A DNA stretch of 64,000 bases from Prevotella sp. E2-28 (GTDB lineage Bacteria; Bacteroidota; Bacteroidia; Bacteroidales; Bacteroidaceae). A program made the position numbers and the translations under genes. Positions 17,001-32,000 of the stretch are shown piece after piece. The DNA is taken from assembly GCF_022024055.1 (NCBI RefSeq), contig NZ_CP091788.1, positions 1,302,001 to 1,366,000 on the forward strand, given 5' to 3'. The notes under the pieces were generated by a model that saw only the letters and a list, made by a program, of their open reading frames with translations, made no database searches and had not been told where the DNA came from. The first letter of the stretch is position 1. Every line of letters starts with the position of its first letter.

Positions 17001-20000
17001 GTACATGACCTTCGACTCACCGTCTTTGATCTCCGTACCGATCGTACCGCCCGTGATATTGACCTCGGTGCTCAAGGCTGCTCCATCAACCGTGCGGTTA
17101 CCCACCACAGCACCGAACTCACCACCGCCATAGACATTACTCTTAATGATACCACCAGAGATATTTAGCTTGGTACTCTTCACGTTACCCAACTTATGCC
17201 AGTCAACAGCCGTGATAACAGATGTTCCGTCCAATTGCTCACGACGTCCCATACCACCGGTATAAACGTTACCACCTTTGGTGTGGAGCAGACGGTTAGT
17301 GTATGTACCGTCACCGTTATCTATGGTCTCATATACGGTATTAGGAATATTGTTCGTGGTCTTCCAAGTATCCAAAGCGGTTTGAGCTGCAGCCAAGCTA
17401 GCATGGCTGCCATCAGCTGTTACGTTCTTATACTCATGGTTGTTACCAATGGTACCGCCGCTGATATTGACTTCCACGTGGCCACGGCCCTTCGTAAAGT
17501 ATCCTTCTTCGCTAAAGCCTGTTTCGGTATCATTATCAGCTCGCATCTCACCATAACCTTCTACACCTTCATCAAACAGACCATAGCCCACAGAGCCCAG
17601 TCGGCCACCGCCATAGACAGAACCGAGAATCTCACCGCCATGGATGGTCATCTTCACCGAACCGGCTACGTTACCTGCCGTATAGGCATCGCCAGCGAAT
17701 CCACGACCACCACCGAAGATATTACCATCCACATAGGAGGTACCCCAGGTACCGATGGTGGGACCAGAGGCGGCTACATAGCCTTCATCACCTATGGTTC
17801 CAACGGCAGGCTTACCAATGGTCATCGTCACATTGCGCAACACGTGACCATCCTCACCACCGCCGAAGACAGAACCATAGACAGTACCGCCCGTGACGTT
17901 CACTTCCACATCCTTCACATTGGTATTTTTGTTGAAGAACACACGTGCATCACCCATACCACCACCGAACAGATAGCAGGTCACGGGGTGCTTCATGATC
18001 TGACCCAGTGTGCGAGGCACGCCAATGGTACCACCCGACATATTGACGGTACACTTGCCTGCCACATTTGTCATCTCATTACCGCCATAGACGTTGGTCA
18101 GGATATGACCGCCAGTGATGGTCACATAGGTATCGCCACCCACATTACCAGCATTCCAGTGCCATTTACCTGCCTTATAGGGGAAGTAGCCTGAGCCGCC
18201 GCCGAAGACACTGCCATAGAAGGTGTGTCCGTTGGAAGCTACGCGCCTACCACCCTTGGTAGATGCGTCTGTTTCTCCTTCAGGAGTTTCCGGATACTCA
18301 TCTAGGTTTCCTGAGGCATTGGCATATATATCGTGATAAGCGTATGGTGATTCATACCTCCAGCTGGCACATTCGGGAAGAGAATGCTGATAATTACTGC
18401 CAACCAAAGTCGCCAAAGTGCCTGTAGGATACAACCTACCTTCTGACCACTCTTGCGATGTGTAGCGTCGGTTGACACCACCCATTGAGCCTAAGTACGT
18501 ACCGTCATCATCCATCTGCACATAGCCGTTACCTATCTGACAGTCGCCTTCTATGGTTACATGCGTATCGTGCTGCACATAGCCTTGCTCAGCACCGCCA
18601 AAGACATCACCCTTTACGAAGGCATGTCCGCTGATGGTTACATTGGTCTGCGTGGCCAAGCCTAAGGACTCAATATACTTGAGGTACTTTTCCTCTTTAG
18701 CATCACCATATGTTACTGCGTTAAAGATATCCTTAACATTGTCAGGATCTACACGCCAAGGTTCAGCCCATGCGTTGCCATCTTTATCGACATACGGGTA
18801 GGCTCCCTGACCGGCACCAAAAACGTGGCCCGTATTATCGGGACCGCCTTCCCTGGTCATAATCATGTCGTCGGGACCAATCTCAGCACTGTCGCGAACG
18901 ATGACGGTACAGTTACCGCTCTTCTCATTCTTCAAGGAGACAGGCAATCCCGTGGTTTTATCCACATTGTAACGGCCCACCGAGGCAATCTGGCCACCGC
19001 CATAGACGCTGCCCTTCACCTTAGCCTTACCCTGAACAGTGACCGAACTGTTACCACGCACCAGTGCAGAGTAGCCATGTGTCGGAACGCCCTTACCGGC
19101 ACCGAACACATCACCCACCACAGTGACTGTATCCGTGTAGTTGTCTTTGAATCCCAACGTCACCACCGTATTCTTCTCCACACGGCCAATCTCACCGCCG
19201 CCATAGACGGAGCCTCCAATGTAACCGTTGGCAATGGTGACGCTCGTACCGCCATTACTGTCAATCAAGCCATCACCATCAGCACCCACCATGGCCGATG
19301 CACATTGGAAGGCGCCTTCACCACTATCCTGGTTTTCACCCTTACCGCCACCAAACACATTACCTGTAATCGTGGCAGCGTTGCGGGCCTTGATAGACAC
19401 ACCACTAACCTCATGTTCATCTGAGTCGTACCATGCCCACACTGCCGGTGTCTTAATATCGTTGGTATTTCTGGCACCCACCAATGTAGCATTATAGGCA
19501 TTGGCGTGAGCAGTGGTAATAACAGCAGTACCATCTGTAGCGTATGCATCACCAGTCAAGCCCAATGCCGTATTTACTGCCGTTGCATCCTCCTCGCTAA
19601 GCTTGGCACCACCGGCAATAGCGCCTGTTAAGGTAGCATTATAGGCATCGCACTCCTCCTGAGTGTAAGTAACAGCCGCTGCCGTTTCCTTGTACGTGTA
19701 CATATTGCCACTGTCATCTTGCGTTTCCCATACAGGGTTACCGCTGTTATCCCACGTCGAGATCCATCGACCCGTACCAATCTCAATATTCGTATTACCA
19801 TTAACATCAGCCAGGTTACCACCGCCATAGATATGACCAATCTTACCGATGGCAAGTTCGGCATTACCATTAGGCAGGATGCGCGTTACCTCATAGGTAT
19901 ATTCACCATGTCCATCTTCAACGGTGTGACTGCTAACTCCATAGTTCAAATAAGCAGCAGAAGGATGTTCAACATATTCATTAGACACAATACCATTCTG

Positions 20001-23000
20001 CATATTCACATTGATATACGGGCTGCCCACAACGACAGCTTTATAGCCACCGCCGAAGATAGAGTCGATCCTTGTAGCGGAGATGATGTTGATGCGAGGA
20101 TCGCGTTTGGGGTAGCCATAAAGGTTCGCAGCAAGCAGTGCCTCCTTGACCTTTTCTGCATCATTTCTCTGTTCCTCTGTCAAGCCAGAAAAGGCAGTAG
20201 TCCTGGCCGACTCAAACTGAGCCTTTGTTCGAGGAGTCTTGTCGTTGTTATAGCCATAGATAGAGTAGCCTGCCAGATAGCCACCGCCATACAGACCTCC
20301 GATGACGATAGGCTTACAGCTACTCTCCTGAATATTAACAGTGATGGAACCATTGATTTTTCCACTTCTATCGTTGCCACCAAAGACCTGACCGAAATGT
20401 CCATTCGTAATGTTCAGCACCACATCGCTATTCACATCGGCATTTGTAGAGCCTCCGAAGTGCATTCCTGCCCATTCGATACAATCCATTGACACACTGG
20501 TCTCAGCATCGACCTCAGCATTCTTACCTGCTCCGTATGTTTTATCGGTTACAACAGGACAGTCAACAGAGTTCTCATAAACTGACAATGCCAGCGTACT
20601 GATATTACCCTTTTGGTTACTACCGCCATACACAAAGTGAACACGTCCGCCAACGATATCGGTTCGGGCCTCACCCTCACCATACATATAGTAGGCTTGA
20701 CGGTATTCCTTGTTGGTAGCATTACTATTCTCGATAGCCCTGTACGGATCAGCCTTTGTACCAGTTCCATAGACGGTGCCACCTGGATCTCCGGCGGCTG
20801 AACGATAGTGGGTGTAATTTTCATAACCCACGTTGGCACCCGGGTTCTCATACCAATAATTATCACTCAGCTGATAGTTGTCCTTACCGTTACCACCGCC
20901 GAACGCCTCGTCTATCTCGTAGGCAGAATTGACCGTCAGGCTGGTAGCAGGAACAGGAGCAGCATTACCACCGCCATAAGTCTGACGGATGCTGGTCACA
21001 TCACAACCCTCAATGATCACCTCTGTACGTGCAGCAGCCTTGAGGGTCGGGTTGGAAGAATATGCATTCGTAGGATCGTACTTAGCCAAGTTGCCACCGC
21101 CATAGACAGCCTTCACATCGTACTTCACATCAGAAATGGCACCTCGCAGGCTGTCGAGCGCTGCATATTTCAAGGCTTCAAGATATTTCTGCTGTTCTGT
21201 AGCATTAGCACCTGGAAGATCATCATAGGTATTTTTTGCAATAATCGTTGTATAGTATGCTGCAGGAGATACACCATAAGTAGTAGCATGCCCTCTCAAA
21301 GCCGTATCGTAATCAGGGATTGAAGAATCAGCGTAATCGTCAAACTTAGGTGTTTTATCGCTGATAGTCGCACTGTTTCTGTGCTGCGTAGCATAGACAT
21401 GCACCAACACATGTCCCTTAGGCGTACCATTCAGGTCGTTACAGCCGAAGATACGGTTCAACATACATCCCTGCTGAGTAATGGCTATACCCTTGTTCAG
21501 TTCCACAGTGGTGTTGCCACCCACAATGGCAGGAATAGCATTGGTGCCGCTTGCATCGCTGCCTCTCGTACCCTTACCACCGCCAAAGACATCACCACCA
21601 ACTGATGCCGTACCAATAGTACCACCAGTCAGACTGACCTTGGTACTCTCGTGGACGCGACCCATCTCACCGCCGCCATAGACATTACCACCGATGGTGG
21701 GAGAGCTGACAAGAACGCCACTGCCATTATAGCGGTTCTTGACGGTCACCTCTGTCCAAATAGAGGTAGCATACTTCTCTGGGTTGTAATAGCTGGCTGC
21801 AGATTCAGTCGTACTAACGCCACTGGTGAATGTGCTCGCAAGGAATTCTGCAGCAGGACCACGGCTGGCACCATAGACGCTACCCGTAATGGTACCACCT
21901 TGTATCGTCACCTTATTAAGACACATGGAACCATGCGTTTTATTGCTCTCACGCGGGTAAGCATTCTCTTTATTGTTGAATTCATTAAAGGTTTCCGTCT
22001 TACGAGGACCTACCGATGCCAAGGCACCACCGCCATAGACGCTACCGGCAATGCTGCCGCCCATCACGTCAACCAAGGTCGTACAGGTGACAGAGCCAGA
22101 AGAACTGTTACAATAGTAATTTCCACCATCCTCGAAAGTTCCGACACCTGAACCAGCACCAAAGACATTACCACTTCGATAATCGTCTTCCTTACCAGGA
22201 ATACTTCCTTTAAAGATTCGCACCTCGGTACTGTTGCGTACATGACCATCCTGACCACCACCATAGAGTGTACCATAGATGGTAGGTCCATCACCGGCAA
22301 CAAACGTAGTATCATCACCTTCGATATAACCACCGATATTGATGGCAGCCTTGTTGACATAGCCCATGAAGAAGTCTGGCATGTAACGATAGCGCGGCGA
22401 TTTATTAACAGACATTGCTGCTTTACCACGGGAACCGCCAAAGACAGAACCATAAGGGATACCGTCTCGGTCAGCTACAGTAGATGAACCAATGGTGCCT
22501 CCCTTAATCGTGACAGTGGCAATACCACTATTCGTATAGTCCGTATTGGTCCAAAGTAATTGGTTAGCGCTTGGTGGCAATTCACCATAACCTGCCGTAG
22601 AGTAGTCATCCGATCCGCCGGCATAGCTACCCTTACCGACAGAGGCCATGTTACCACCACCATAGACGAACCAGCCCACAGTACCGTTGTTGATGGTAAC
22701 ATAGGTATTGCCATACACACGGCCTGCCGTCCAGCTGCAAACACTATCAGTTGTTGCTTTCGGGGTGCCTTCAGCCTTGTCAGAATCCCACAGTACTGTT
22801 TTAAACTTACTTGTTCCCTTACCGCTACCAAAGACAGAGTGTGCAACCGTACCACTATTGATGGTGATGCTGGCATCCTCCATGACGTGTCCGTCCTCAC
22901 CACCACCATAGACAGTACGCAGTTGAGGTGTGTCGGAACCATTACCGATAGTAATCTCTGCCTCTCGGACATTAGCGATATGAGCTTCGAGATAGCGTTG

Positions 23001-26000
23001 CGTATCCATGTTGTCTTTGCCGTCGCCATCGGCACCGAAGGACACTTTACCCTTACCGCCACCGAATACATAGTTGTCAACAATGGCATTACCTAGGATA
23101 TTCACAGTAGCCTTACCACCTGCTCTGTAGCTGCTCTCGCCGTCTTTGAGTGTCGGTACATATTCAAACTTGTAGGGCCAACTGAGACCGAAATCATAGA
23201 AGGTCTTCTTACCGTCATCGTAGGTACCATGCTTGATGGCATGCGTATAGTTTCCACTGCCGTCAACCTGATAGTTGATAACACCGACAGAAGCCATCTC
23301 GCCACCACCATAGACGTTCTTATTTACACGGGCAGAGCCTACAACGCTGACATAGGTATCGCCACCCACACAACCTGCATATTGCATAGGTGTGAATTGG
23401 TACGTGACTTGGGCGGGAGCCGTACCTGCAACAATCCTACTATTGTATTTTGCGCTATCGATGGAGCTACCGTAACCGCCACCATAGACAGAGCCATTAA
23501 TGAGCGTAGATGATACTGAGGGCGTTACAACACCATATTCGTTCCTACTACCACCTATAATCACATTGGTACTATCGCGTGTCGTTCCGAACTCGGCACC
23601 ACCATAGACATTGCTTTTAATAGTACCGCCAGTGATGTTGATAGAAGAGGTCTTCACCTGTGCCAGTCGCGTCCAAAGTTCGTTGGGTGAACCATCAAGC
23701 AGCGTCAGACGTCCCATGCTACCACCGAACACGTTACCGCCCGTGGTGTGTCCATTAGCTGCTACCGTAGCAGTCTCAGCATCATTACCAATGGTACCGC
23801 CGCTGATATTGATCTTGACATGACCATAGGTCTTGCCATCGCCATCCTCGGTGAACTGTCCTGACGTAGCATTCTGTTCATTTGCAAAGTTCACACCGAC
23901 AGATGCCAGACGACCGCCGCCATAGATAGAACCCAGCATAGTGGGCGTGCCACTGATATTAATCTCCGTATTGCCACCAATAGAACCGGCCCTCAAAGAT
24001 ATACCCGTGAAACCACGACCACCGCCGAAAATATTACCATCGACATACGAGGTACCCGTAGTACCGATGCGGGCACTACCAAGAATGTTCACCTTGGCAT
24101 TACCTGATACATGACCATCCTCAGCACCGCCGAAGACGGAACCGAAGATACGCGCAGTACCCTTAACCTCAACACGGGTGTTCTTGACGTTGGTCCAATC
24201 ATTGAAGAAGATATGCGGGTCACCCTTACCACCACCAAAGAGGTAACAGGTCACGGGGTGAGCCTTCATATTCTCAACGGTACGGGGCACACCGAGGGTA
24301 CCGCCTGTCATGATGACGACGCACGAGTCACCATTCACGTCGGTCAACTCGTTACCGCCATAGATGCTGGTCAGGATATGACCGCCGGTAATCAGCACCT
24401 TGGTACTACCGCCTACGATACCGGCTTCAGGATTCCACTTGCCAGAAGCATAGGGGAAGTAGCCGGAACCGCCACCGAACACGTTGCCATAGAACGTATG
24501 GCCGTCATCACCGGTCTTATTCTGATATCTATCGTAAGGCTGATATTTCTTATCAGCAGTTGCTGCCTGACCATAGTCCCAGCTGGCACACTCGGCCCAA
24601 CTTGTCACAATACCCGTTGCATCTGTGGGCCAAATGCCATAATGAACTGTATAGCGTTCGTTAATGCCTTGACCATTACCAATCTGGCAGTCGTCCTTAA
24701 TCTTGACAAGTGTAGTATCACGCACGCGACCATTCTCACTACCGCCATAGACAGAGCCCTTAATGAAGGCATTGCCGGCAATGGTAACATCAGTAGCCTG
24801 AGTGATACCCAGCGTCTTCGCATATTTAATATAAGCATTTTCTTTTTCAGCACCCGCATAACTCTCCCAAGTATAACCAGAAGCACCCATATAATAGCGT
24901 CCAGGTCCTTCCTCAGTTACATCGGTATAAGCCAAGACACCCTTACCGGCACCGAAGACGTTACCGTCAAACGTCGGCATTTTCATATCGTTGGGACCGA
25001 TTTCAGCATAACCTTGAATGACGACGGTACTCTTACCACCGCTTATCAAACCGTATGGCATACCTACTTCCACGCTATGTGCATCTGCTTCAGTTTGATC
25101 CTTAGCGATGTTATATCTTCCCAATGAAGCTATCTTACCTGCGCCATAGACACCATGTCCCACTTGGGCGTCGCCCTCTATGGTGACAAAGCTATTACCA
25201 CGTGCCAGACCTGAGTAGCCATGTGTAGCCACGCCCTTACCGGCACCGAATACATAGCCATTGATGACGGGTGACTTCTCATGTTCAGATGCTCCAGCTC
25301 CGAATCCGATGGTTACCTTCGTATCAAACTCCACACGGCCAATCTCACCACCACCATAGACGTCACCGCCAATGGTGCCGTGACCGATATAGACATGGGT
25401 TCCCTTATCACCGTAATCGCCACCGGTATTATCGCCATCTTTACCGACCATAGCTTTCTCGCATTGGAAGGAATCCGCAGCGCCTTTGCCGCCTCCGAAC
25501 ACACTACCCCTGATTACGACTTTGTCGGTTCCTTCTGCGACGGCTTCGTAAGTTCCTGGTGTAGCACTTTCCTTGGCACAGATGTTTACAGTAGTATTAC
25601 CTGTGACATCACCTTCATTTCCGCCACCAAAGACATCACCGTAGATGTGAGCACCGAGAACATCATACTTGCCACTTCCATTCGCTGTTAAATGTGCTGG
25701 TGTATTCACAAATGCGACATCCACCTCTGTACCTATGTTGACCGTGGTATTGCCATCGACATCACCTTGGTTACCACCTCCATAGACGAAACCGATGGTT
25801 CCGATAGAGTTATCGATAGAGCTAATATTGGTCAAATAGTCATAATAGGTCGTATTTGCCACAGCCTTTCCAGATGCTTTGGTATAGACGTTACCTGTCC
25901 TTGTATAGTATGCGTCGACATCAGAGACCCCGGCCGTGAGACCTGACACGATGGCATAGGCATCACTGGTGTGCATATTAGGTATCGGATCACCCGTGTA

Positions 26001-29000
26001 ACTTGCGGGCCTAGTGTATCCATTGCCTGCCAAGCTACCTTTCACCATGTTGATGTTGACAGTCGTATTACCAGTTACCTTCGCATTGTCACAACCACCA
26101 AAGACCCTGTCTATACGAGTTGCGGCTTTGATATTTATAGCAATATTACCACTGGTAAAGGATTCATAATCACTTGGATTGGTTGTTGGAGTTGTTGTTG
26201 GATCTGGTTTGGGTACTGTACCGATATATGTTAATGCACCTGTACCCGGGTAGTCTGCCTGACTACCGCCTCCATATAGATTTTGGATAATAATGGGGTT
26301 ACATTGATCTACCTCTTCAATATTGATGGTGATATTACCACCAATAGTACCTTTACGGTCATTACCGCCATACACGGACGTATAGATACCACTGGTAATA
26401 TTAATGGTTACACTTCCTCGTACATTGGCATTATAGGATCCACCGAAGACTTTATCAACTTCACCGCTACATCTAGACAAATTAAGAAGAACATTTCCGT
26501 CAAAATCAGCTTCTTTACTTGCACCATATATATTATTGATAACCAAATCGCAATCTCCGGAGGGTTGTGTTCTCAAATCAGATGAGCCAACCGTACCTTT
26601 GGAGTCGCTACCGCCAAATGCCTCACCAATGGTACCACCTTTCAGTAAGACATTGGTATAGACGGGTACGTTAGCACCAGGATTCACTTCCCATGTGATT
26701 CCGTCATTTTTGGTGATTTTATCGCCACCATTACCACCACCAAATACATAACCTATCTGGAAAGATCCTTCAATGACCACATCAGAGAAAGGCACATCAG
26801 ATGCATTACCACCTCCATAAACTCGTTCGATGCTCGTCTTGTCACAACCTTCAATGATCACATGTGAACTCTGACCGAACTCTGTTTGTTCATCATACGT
26901 TTTAGGGGCATAATTAGCCATGTTTCCACCACCATAGACTCCCTGAATCTCGAACTGGTTCTTAACATGATTATTACCTCCGTCAAGTCGCTTAGTTTGC
27001 TGAACACGAACCGTTACACTACCCTTCGGTGTTCCATTCTTATTGTTACAACCGAACACACGCCCTGTCGTTGGAATAGCCTTACCATCAACACGTGCAT
27101 TTTCTTGTGTAAATTTCGTGCTATTTACTGTTACAAAAACATCACCATATACCATGGCTTCAACAGCAGATACGGCAGCTACGTACCCTGGATCACCTGG
27201 TGTGCCAGAGGCTTCCACAGCAAATCTTCCTAGACCGCCACCGTATGCATTGCCGATAGTTCCACCCGTCAACGAGACGGTGGTCTTGAACTCAGTACCC
27301 TCTGCTGCTACTTTCAAGAAACCACTATGTTCTTTATAATATGTTTTACCTTTTTGGGCCTTGGTGTCACCAGTTGGCGTGTAGGTATAGTTGGGGTTAG
27401 TGCCAGAACGTTCATAAAATCCGGTTACCAGCGAAGCCTTAGCTTCATCTATTCCCTCATCTCCTTGATATAGAAGGTGTCTCACTTCAGCATAATAGGT
27501 GCCAGTGCTGGTATCACTCCACGTACCAGTCGAGCTATTCCAGTTCGCTGTATTAGTGTTAGCCAAAGCACCGCCACCATAAACATCGTTATAGATCTTA
27601 CCACCTGACACGATAACATCAACGCTACCCGTAACATCGGCCTGGCTACCGCCACCAAAGACATCGTTGCCGATAGTACCACCAGAGACGGTGACGGAGG
27701 TTGAACCAGTAACAACAGCAGTTGCACCGAGACCACCACCATAGACATTCGTATTCACCGTGCCACCATAGATCTTCACAGCAGGAGAGCCTGTATAGGC
27801 TGCCATGTTACCACCGCCATAGACGCTACCAGAGACTGTAGCAGAACCGCTAAGGACACCACCGCCAGACTTCGCACCGATTTTTACATCGACAGTGGTC
27901 TGTGGCGCACCGTTAAGGTTGTTACAACCAAAGACATTGGTGGCAGAGCCATCGGTCACGCTCACCGTCACCGGGCCATTCACGTTGGCTGCGACAGCAG
28001 CCTGAGCCGCAACAGCCGGAGTCTTAGTCTTTTCTGCTTCAGACAATGTTGCAAATTGCTCTGCTGTCAATGATGTTCCTTTGGCATCATTATATTCGGT
28101 TACATCAGCATAGAGGACTGCAGCAGTTCCTGCTGAAGCCAATTGTCCCAAACCGCCACCATAGACATCACCATTGACTGTAGTACCGGCCAAGTTGACA
28201 TTGGTCGTATATGTGGGATGGTCAGTGGAGTGATAAGATGTATTTACCTGTGCCAAGGCACCACCGCCATAGACATCGTGCAGTATCGTACCGCCATTGA
28301 GCTGGACAGCTACCTGGCCAGTGACAACACCAGCCCTACCACCACCATAGACTGTACCTTTGACGGTACCCTTGGTAATGGTAACAGAGGAATTGGTAAC
28401 AGAGGCATACTCGTTACTCAATCCCAATTCACCACGGGCAGCACCATAGACATTACCGTCGTCATGATTTCCATCGACACCGACAGAGCCTTCTGTGTTG
28501 ATGGTGACAGAGGTGCTACCCTCTACCTTACCCATAGCGCCGGCACCATAAATGTTATTGGCCACAGAGCCGCCAAGTATCTCTATCGTGGCATTGCCCT
28601 TTACGATACCAGCTTTCGGGTTGTAAGCATCCAAAGAACCATTACTGTCAGAATCATATTTATCTGTACCGCAACCACCGCCATAGACATTACCGCGATA
28701 GGCGTAGAATTCCTCCGGATTACCGATAGTGCCGCTATAGATGGTCACTGCAGCATTGTTGTAGGTATGACCGTTCTCACCGCTACCATAGATAGAGCCC
28801 TTAATAGCAGGACCCGTTTCCGAATCGGCAACGCCAATCTCAACATGGGTGTCATAAACCCATGCCAGTTTGTCGTGGATAGAGTTTGGTGCACCCACAT
28901 CGCCTCGTGAAGCACCAAAAATCATACCATTTTCGTGACCGTCAATACCAATGGTACCGCCAGTTATCGTAATCGTTGCAATACCCGTGTCGTTAGTATG

Positions 29001-32000
29001 ACCTGTAATGACATTAGAACCATCGTAGGTGTAAGTACCTACCGAACCATAGGCACCGCCACCATATATATTATGGTATATAGAACCACCGGAAATATTA
29101 ATCGTTGTATTACCCTTGATGAGGCCTGCCGTGACGTGTTCCGTATCCCCCTGACCACCGCCATAAACGTTGCCAATTTCAGCACCTCCATGTACAATTT
29201 CTGAATCACCGATAGTTCCATCCATGACGGAGATATTGGTATTACCCTCGACACTTCCTAACTCACCACCGCCATAGACGCTCTTCTTTACAGCACCGGC
29301 ACCCATCACAATCTGGGTGTTGTTAACAGTCGTTGTCAAACCTTTACCAGCACCGAATACGGCACCTGATATGGTCACACCGGCAGCACCAGGTGTGACG
29401 CTTTCATAAGTGTCTCCTTCGCCTTTTTTAGCACAGATGTTCACCTGCGTATTGCCTGTTACAATAGCTTGGTTACCGCCACCATAGACATTACCAGTGA
29501 TAATGGCACCTTCTGCTGTGTCATCAGTTCCGATGTTCACCTCAACATCACCATCTATCGTTGCCAGATTACCGCCACCGAAGATGTGTTCAATGACACC
29601 AATCTTATTGGCTTCATGTGCAGGAAGATGTAGTGTGATAGTGGCATCTTCAATAATACCTGTTGATTCATTCTTTTTCTTGATGGGAACGTTAGCTATG
29701 GTCTCTTCGGCTCGGGCTGTAGCGGCATGACTGCCTTTTACTACATTGATGTCCACATGTGGGGCGGCAATCATCTGAGCCTGATATCCACCACCGAAAA
29801 TGCTACCAATACTGGTGAATGCATGCACATTCAACAATGGGTTGTTGTATGGCTTGTTCTCTGCTTTAGCCTTGTCTTCTTCCGACAATGAGGCATACCA
29901 CGTGTTGTATTCAGCTTTCGTCCTCGGTTCCCATACGGGTGCCTGTTCTGTACCCGTATTCTTGTAGCCGTAGATAGAATAGCCAGCCAAGTTACCGCCA
30001 CCGTAAAGCTCACCAATAACGATAGGTGTTTCGCATTCGCCCGTTTCTTCAATGTTTACGGTGATAGAGCCTTTTAGCAGACCGCCATCCTTGTTACCGC
30101 CGAACACACGCTTGAACTTACCACTGGTAATGGTCAGGCTGACATCGCCTGCCACATCGGCATTCTGTGCTCCTGCATAAATCTCGTCAATCCACTCATC
30201 TGGCATACAGCCGAGTACGATGCTAGTGCCGCCACTCATGTCGGCATTCTTACCACCGCCATAGATGTTCTTGGTATTCAATGTCGTACAAGATACAGGT
30301 GAATCAGTATGAGTAGCTGTATATTCACTGACCTGTGGCATAGAGATGCTGGCACCGCCGCGAATATCACCATGGCTATTACTACCGCCATATACATTAT
30401 TGATATGACCGCCTACCAGCTTAACGTATGTCTTACCAGTACCATTGCTATAATTACTCTTCTCTGATGCACTGATACGGTGGAAACCTACATGGGCAGC
30501 ATGGTCTGCACCAAGTTCTCCGTTACCACCACCAAACACATTATCAATAGTGTCTGTACCAAGAATCCATACCTCTGCAGCAGGTACGGCAGCAGCATTA
30601 CCACCACCATAGACGTCCTTGATGCTTGTGATATCACAACCTTCGATAATCACTTCTACAGAGTCGGCTGCAGTAGGATTATAGTCGGCCTCGTTACCAC
30701 CGCCATAGACCGCAGCCACGTCAAATGTCTGTCCGCCTACAGGGATAGTCTTTTTCACGTGTACCTTCACGTGTCCCTTTGGCGTACCGTTCAGGTTGTT
30801 ACATCCAAAGATATGTCCTGTGGTAGGTGTTACACCAGAGTAGGTGAGTGTTGCACCGTCAAGGGTTACATTGACATTACCGCCAACGTAGGCCTCGATA
30901 CCTGGTGTAGCAGGCTCGACAACTGCCTGTTGTCCCAGACCACCACCATAGACGTTACCATGAATAGTACCTTTATTCAGACTGACGTTCGTGTGTTTCG
31001 TGCCGTCAAAGACTAGTACGCTTTCGGGCTTGCTCGTATTGACATTACCTAAGGCGCCACCACCATAAATATGACCGTTAATGACGGCACCGCCTTCAGC
31101 CTGACTAGAGGTTCCGATATTAACTTCTACATCACCTTCCACGAGGGTGGGCTGACCAAAGCCACCACCGAATACCGCGTCAGCATAAGGATTGCCTCCT
31201 TCAGGAACTGTTCCTACAGTACCGTTGATAATGGTTACAGTAGATTTCTTCTTCAGTACGCCATTGATGTTGCTACCGCCAAAGATAGCACCACCTACTG
31301 TACCGCCTTCCATGTTAAGGGTCACATTTCCGAAGTTTATAGCCTGAATAGCACTGGGGGTTAACTGACCCTTACCGCCACCGAAGATGCTATCATTCAC
31401 AGTGCCTCCATAAATCTGGATGCTTGTCGTTTTATTATCAGATGTGTTTACATCGCCCAGAGCACCACCGCCATACAGACTACCCAAGATATGACCATCG
31501 CCACTGAGAACTCCACTACCATCCTTCGCACCAAATGTTACAGCGACATTACCACCTACGATGGTGGTTTCACCTTTACCACCACCATAGACATCATGAG
31601 TCACCTCACCAGAGGTCATCGTCACTGTTGTATTTCCGTTCACGTCAGCAGTGTTACCACCACCATAGACATTGTTGATTGTTGGTGTCCCGTTACTTTC
31701 GTTCTTCTGGATAAGCACTACGGCATTACCGTTTACAGCCGATTCATCGCCGCCACCGAATACACCGCCATCTTGTCTGATGATTTCGTCTTCATTGAAT
31801 ACTTTACCTTCAACAATGGTGTTACCCTTGATGGTTAGGTTTGTTTGACCAACCTGACCAAGTTTTGAGAAATCAACCTTTGTCTTGATATATTTACTAT
31901 CTTCGGTACCGGCACCACCTTCAGAAGGTAAAGTGGCAACCTGTTTCCATTCGTAGTGAACTGTATCCGAGAATACGCCCTGTTCAAACATACCGGAAGA

